A stretch of 64,000 nucleotides of DNA from Azomonas macrocytogenes. GTDB taxonomy: Bacteria > Pseudomonadota > Gammaproteobacteria > Pseudomonadales > Pseudomonadaceae. The stretch is taken from NCBI RefSeq assembly GCF_014191985.1, contig NZ_JACHXI010000006.1, positions 62,001-126,000 of the forward strand. Reading direction: 5' to 3'. The notes below the pieces were generated by a model. The model did not search any database and had not been told where the DNA came from. It worked only from the letters and a program-made list of their open reading frames with translations. Position numbers and translations under genes: made by a program. Of the stretch, positions 61,850 to 64,000 are shown piece by piece. Positions within the stretch are counted from its first letter, which is position 1. Every line of letters starts with the position of its first letter.

Positions 61850-64000
61850 CTATTTATCTCCTGATACTTGTTGTCCGCGGCCGCGCCAGAAGCCCATGCC
61901 GACCAGCGCCAGCAACAGCAGCAGGGCCAGCCAGATTTTCGGGTCCAACTGCTGGTCTTGACCGGTGTCGCCAGCGGCCTGTTGGGCCTGTTCGTTCGCG
62001 CTCTGCTCGGCCTGGATCTCGCTGATGCTGCTCGGTGCCGCAGCAGTTTCTGCGCTTGGCCGCAGTGCTGCCTGCAAGCGTGCATCGAGCGCGCTGCGCA
62101 ACGCTTGCGGCAACTGCGGCAACAGCCACTGGAACATGGGGTGATCCGGCCGGGTATGGCCGCTGCCGGGCAGACCGTGGGCGGCGACCAGGCGGGCGAA
62201 CTGCTTGCCGAGTTCCTGCACGGTGGCCGCATCAGCCTGCCAGAAGCCTTTGTGGATCGCCACCAGCATGATTGCCAGCATGTTGCTCTTCACATGGACG
62301 TTGGCGCCCTGTTCGAGGAACTGGTCGAGCTTCAATTGGTAGCGATCATCGAGGTAGACCGCCTTGACCTCTGCCCAGGCGCTATCCTTGATGATCTCCG
62401 GGTTGGTGACCTGCCAGCCCCAGAGGTATTCGAGGAATTCGCTGCCCATGGTCCGCGCGCCGGCGTAGTCATGCTGCATCAGCGCCTTGATCCAGACCGG
62501 GTTGAGGAAACGTCCGCGCAACTCGGCGAGCAGTGCCTGTTGCAAGGGTTCCAGGCGCACCTGTTGCGGGTCGTTGTGCCAGCTGACGTAATTTTCCGGT
62601 GTCTGCCCGGCCAACTGTTCCACGGCCATGCTCAGGCCGCCGAGATAGTCGAAGGCATCATTGTTGTCCATCAGTCCGTAGAGGTTGCTGGAGCGTCCGA
62701 GATAGGTGCGCTTGACGTGCTTGAGATTGTCCGCGAATACCGCCTGAACCGGCTCGCCCTGATGGCCCAGGCCATAGGCATGACCCATGCGGTTGACGTA
62801 GTAGCCCGCCAGCTCACTGCGATTCTGCCAACTGCCGGAGCGCTCGACCAGATTGTTGATGCCTGCGCCGTAGGCACCTGGGGCCACCCCGAACAGCCGC
62901 AGCGATGCCAGCGTACCAGCCTGTTGCGCGGAGAGCCCGGTATCCAGCCGGCGCGCGGCATCCTTCACCCAGTTGGCGGCGACCCGGTTGATGGCGAGGT
63001 TTTCGCTGCCGCCCAGGGCCTCTGGACCGAGCGGTTCCAGCGCGGCGTCGAGGGCGGCGCGCAGAGCCGGATAATCGCGGCGGATAGTCTCACTGGCGCC
63101 GTCCAGGGCCAGCAGCACGCCACGTTCGAGCAGCGCCAACTGATCGGCGTAGAGGTCGCGGAACAGGCCGGACGTCGTGAACAGCAGATCGCGCCGCTCG
63201 CGGCCATTTTCCAGCGGCAGGCGCCGAATGCCTTGGACGATGCCGCGGCTGTTCCAGGTGGGTTCGAGGCCGAGCAGGTCGAGGCCGAAAGCGATCATCG
63301 CGCCTTCGTCACGTACCGTGTCCGAGGCCCAGAGGATCACTGCTTCGCGACCATCCTCGGCCAGCGGCCGCTGGCGGGCCTTTTCCGCTAAATCATGGCC
63401 GACACCCCAGCCGATGCGACTCGGCAGCAGGCTGCTGTCCAGCGCATGGAAGTTGCGTCCGGTAGGCAAGGCTTCGGGGGTGCGGATCGGGTCATTGCCC
63501 TTGCCCGGCATAACGAAATGGCCGTTCAGCGCATTGATCAGTGCCTGCATCTCGGCCGCTGGCGAGTCGATCAAGGCCTGGCGCGCCTGTTCGCTGCCCA
63601 TGGATTTGAGCAAGGTATCCACTGCCTCGGGCGCCCAGGGTTTGCCGAAGACATGCAGGCCCATGGGCATGAAACGCTCCTGGATGGCGGTCAGGTAATG
63701 GCCGACCTCGTGTACCAGCAGTTCGTCGTCCACGTCCTTGAAACCGATACCACGCGCCGCCAGCGGTTCGGCCATGGATTGGCGCAGCTCCGGTTCCAGC
63801 CCGGAACTGCCCAGAATGCGCTTGATCTCGGCGATGGTCGCCTGGCGTGCCGGCCCGTTCACTTGACCACTGCCGGTTTCGAAGCTTTCGATCAACTGGC
63901 GCAGTTTGAGCAGGTCGTCATACAGCGGCGTGGCCACCAGTGGCGGCGTGAGGTGATCGATCATCACTGCCAGACCGCGGCGCTTGGCCTGGATGCCTTC
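61850..64000 (-). CDS. CobN-like chelatase subunit with C-terminal membrane anchor, 3' part
   Basis: The frame is open to the window's right edge, so about 716 C-terminal residues of a CobN/magnesium-chelatase large-subunit-like protein are seen. Family motifs include GYYVNRMGHAYG, RTYLGRSSNLYGLMDNNDAFDYLGG and WGWQVTNPE. The C-terminus ends in a membrane helix (PKIWLALLLLLALVGMGFW) after a Gln/Ala linker, unlike the soluble cobaltochelatase of cobalamin synthesis. Linkage to ExbB-like and DUF2149 genes suggests a role in TonB-type uptake or release of a metal or tetrapyrrole, not in corrin synthesis. Confidence 0.85.
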   Translation of the reverse strand, partial: EGIQAKRRGLAVMIDHLTPPLVATPLYDDLLKLRQLIESFETGSGQVNGPARQATIAEIKRILGSSGLEPELRQSMAEPLAARGIGFKDVDDELLVHEVGHYLTAIQERFMPMGLHVFGKPWAPEAVDTLLKSMGSEQARQALIDSPAAEMQALINALNGHFVMPGKGNDPIRTPEALPTGRNFHALDSSLLPSRIGWGVGHDLAEKARQRPLAEDGREAVILWASDTVRDEGAMIAFGLDLLGLEPTWNSRGIVQGIRRLPLENGRERRDLLFTTSGLFRDLYADQLALLERGVLLALDGASETIRRDYPALRAALDAALEPLGPEALGGSENLAINRVAANWVKDAARRLDTGLSAQQAGTLASLRLFGVAPGAYGAGINNLVERSGSWQNRSELAGYYVNRMGHAYGLGHQGEPVQAVFADNLKHVKRTYLGRSSNLYGLMDNNDAFDYLGGLSMAVEQLAGQTPENYVSWHNDPQQVRLEPLQQALLAELRGRFLNPVWIKALMQHDYAGARTMGSEFLEYLWGWQVTNPEIIKDSAWAEVKAVYLDDRYQLKLDQFLEQGANVHVKSNMLAIMLVAIHKGFWQADAATVQELGKQFARLVAAHGLPGSGHTRPDHPMFQWLLPQLPQALRSALDARLQAALRPSAETAAAPSSISEIQAEQSANEQAQQAAGDTGQDQQLDPKIWLALLLLLALVGMGFWRGRGQQVSGDK

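Noticed and set aside
61868-63391. 507-codon plus-strand frame
   Set aside because: Complement of the CobN-like gene; no motif or ribosome site.

Overview
The window looks like chromosome from a high-GC gammaproteobacterium of the Pseudomonas group, from the part of the chromosome close to the replication origin. This is inferred from gene content and order: glyQ-glyS-gmhB-plsC next to tag, polA next to a DUF2782 gene and thrB, an Xcp-like type II secretion operon, DUF2388 genes, CopA/CopB and a sulfonate/sulfate-ester gene set. No rRNA or tRNA gene was seen. Most genes are strongly biased to CTG for leucine; the fructan pair at 26-30 kb is not.

Layout. 1-7.3 kb: end of a TauE/SafE permease, an exported alpha/beta hydrolase, a divergent SDR/LysR pair, and an SsuA-type ABC operon on the minus strand (binding protein, two permeases, ATPase). 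7.7-11.1 kb: a decayed type I restriction-modification island, with hsdM scraps, a small ORF, a fic gene with an in-frame amber codon, a RhuM-Fic gene cut short by compensating indels, a broken hydrolase and the tail of hsdR. 11.3-19.8 kb: a Tim44-like protein and type II secretion genes gspE-F-G-H-I-J-K-L-M, with no gspC or gspD. 20.1-23.1 kb: three tandem DUF2388 secreted proteins and a DUF4105 protein. 23.2-25.5 kb: LysR/MFS divergent pair.

25.5-30.5 kb is an accessory segment: IS5-type transposase debris, a 175-bp inverted-repeat-bounded element (MITE), a GH32 levanase/fructosidase, and a convergent GH68 levansucrase, both resembling actinobacterial enzymes, followed by nested duplications of the levansucrase upstream region and a LysR fragment. 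30.6-34.2 kb: a TSUP permease and a second LysR/MFS pair, the MFS gene preceded by a coupled 13-codon ORF. 34.5-38.6 kb: polA, a DUF2782 gene and thrB. 38.6-44.0 kb: LysR, a Tat-exported aldo/keto reductase, an NTT/MFS-like carrier, an SDR with a signal peptide, and an exported YncE-like propeller. 44.1-50.6 kb: a heme-globin diguanylate cyclase, then plsC, gmhB, glyS, glyQ and divergent tag. 50.6-56.8 kb: copB and copA, a luciferase-like monooxygenase, the second MITE copy, two paralogous lipoproteins and a predicted zinc aminopeptidase lipoprotein.

56.8-57.6 kb holds two of the most unusual items: a 55-codon gene with a perfect LexA (SOS) box at its start, and a vestigial type I-C CRISPR-Cas locus consisting of the Cas3 HD N-terminus run directly into one CRISPR repeat, one spacer and a degenerate terminal repeat. 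57.6-60 kb: a sigma-54 activator divergent from an AtsK-type sulfatase dioxygenase with a visible -24/-12 promoter, suggesting a sulfur-starvation unit that complements the SsuA-type transporter. 60.1-64 kb: an SMP-30 lactonase and a minus-strand CobN-like / ExbB-like / DUF2149 operon that runs off the right end.
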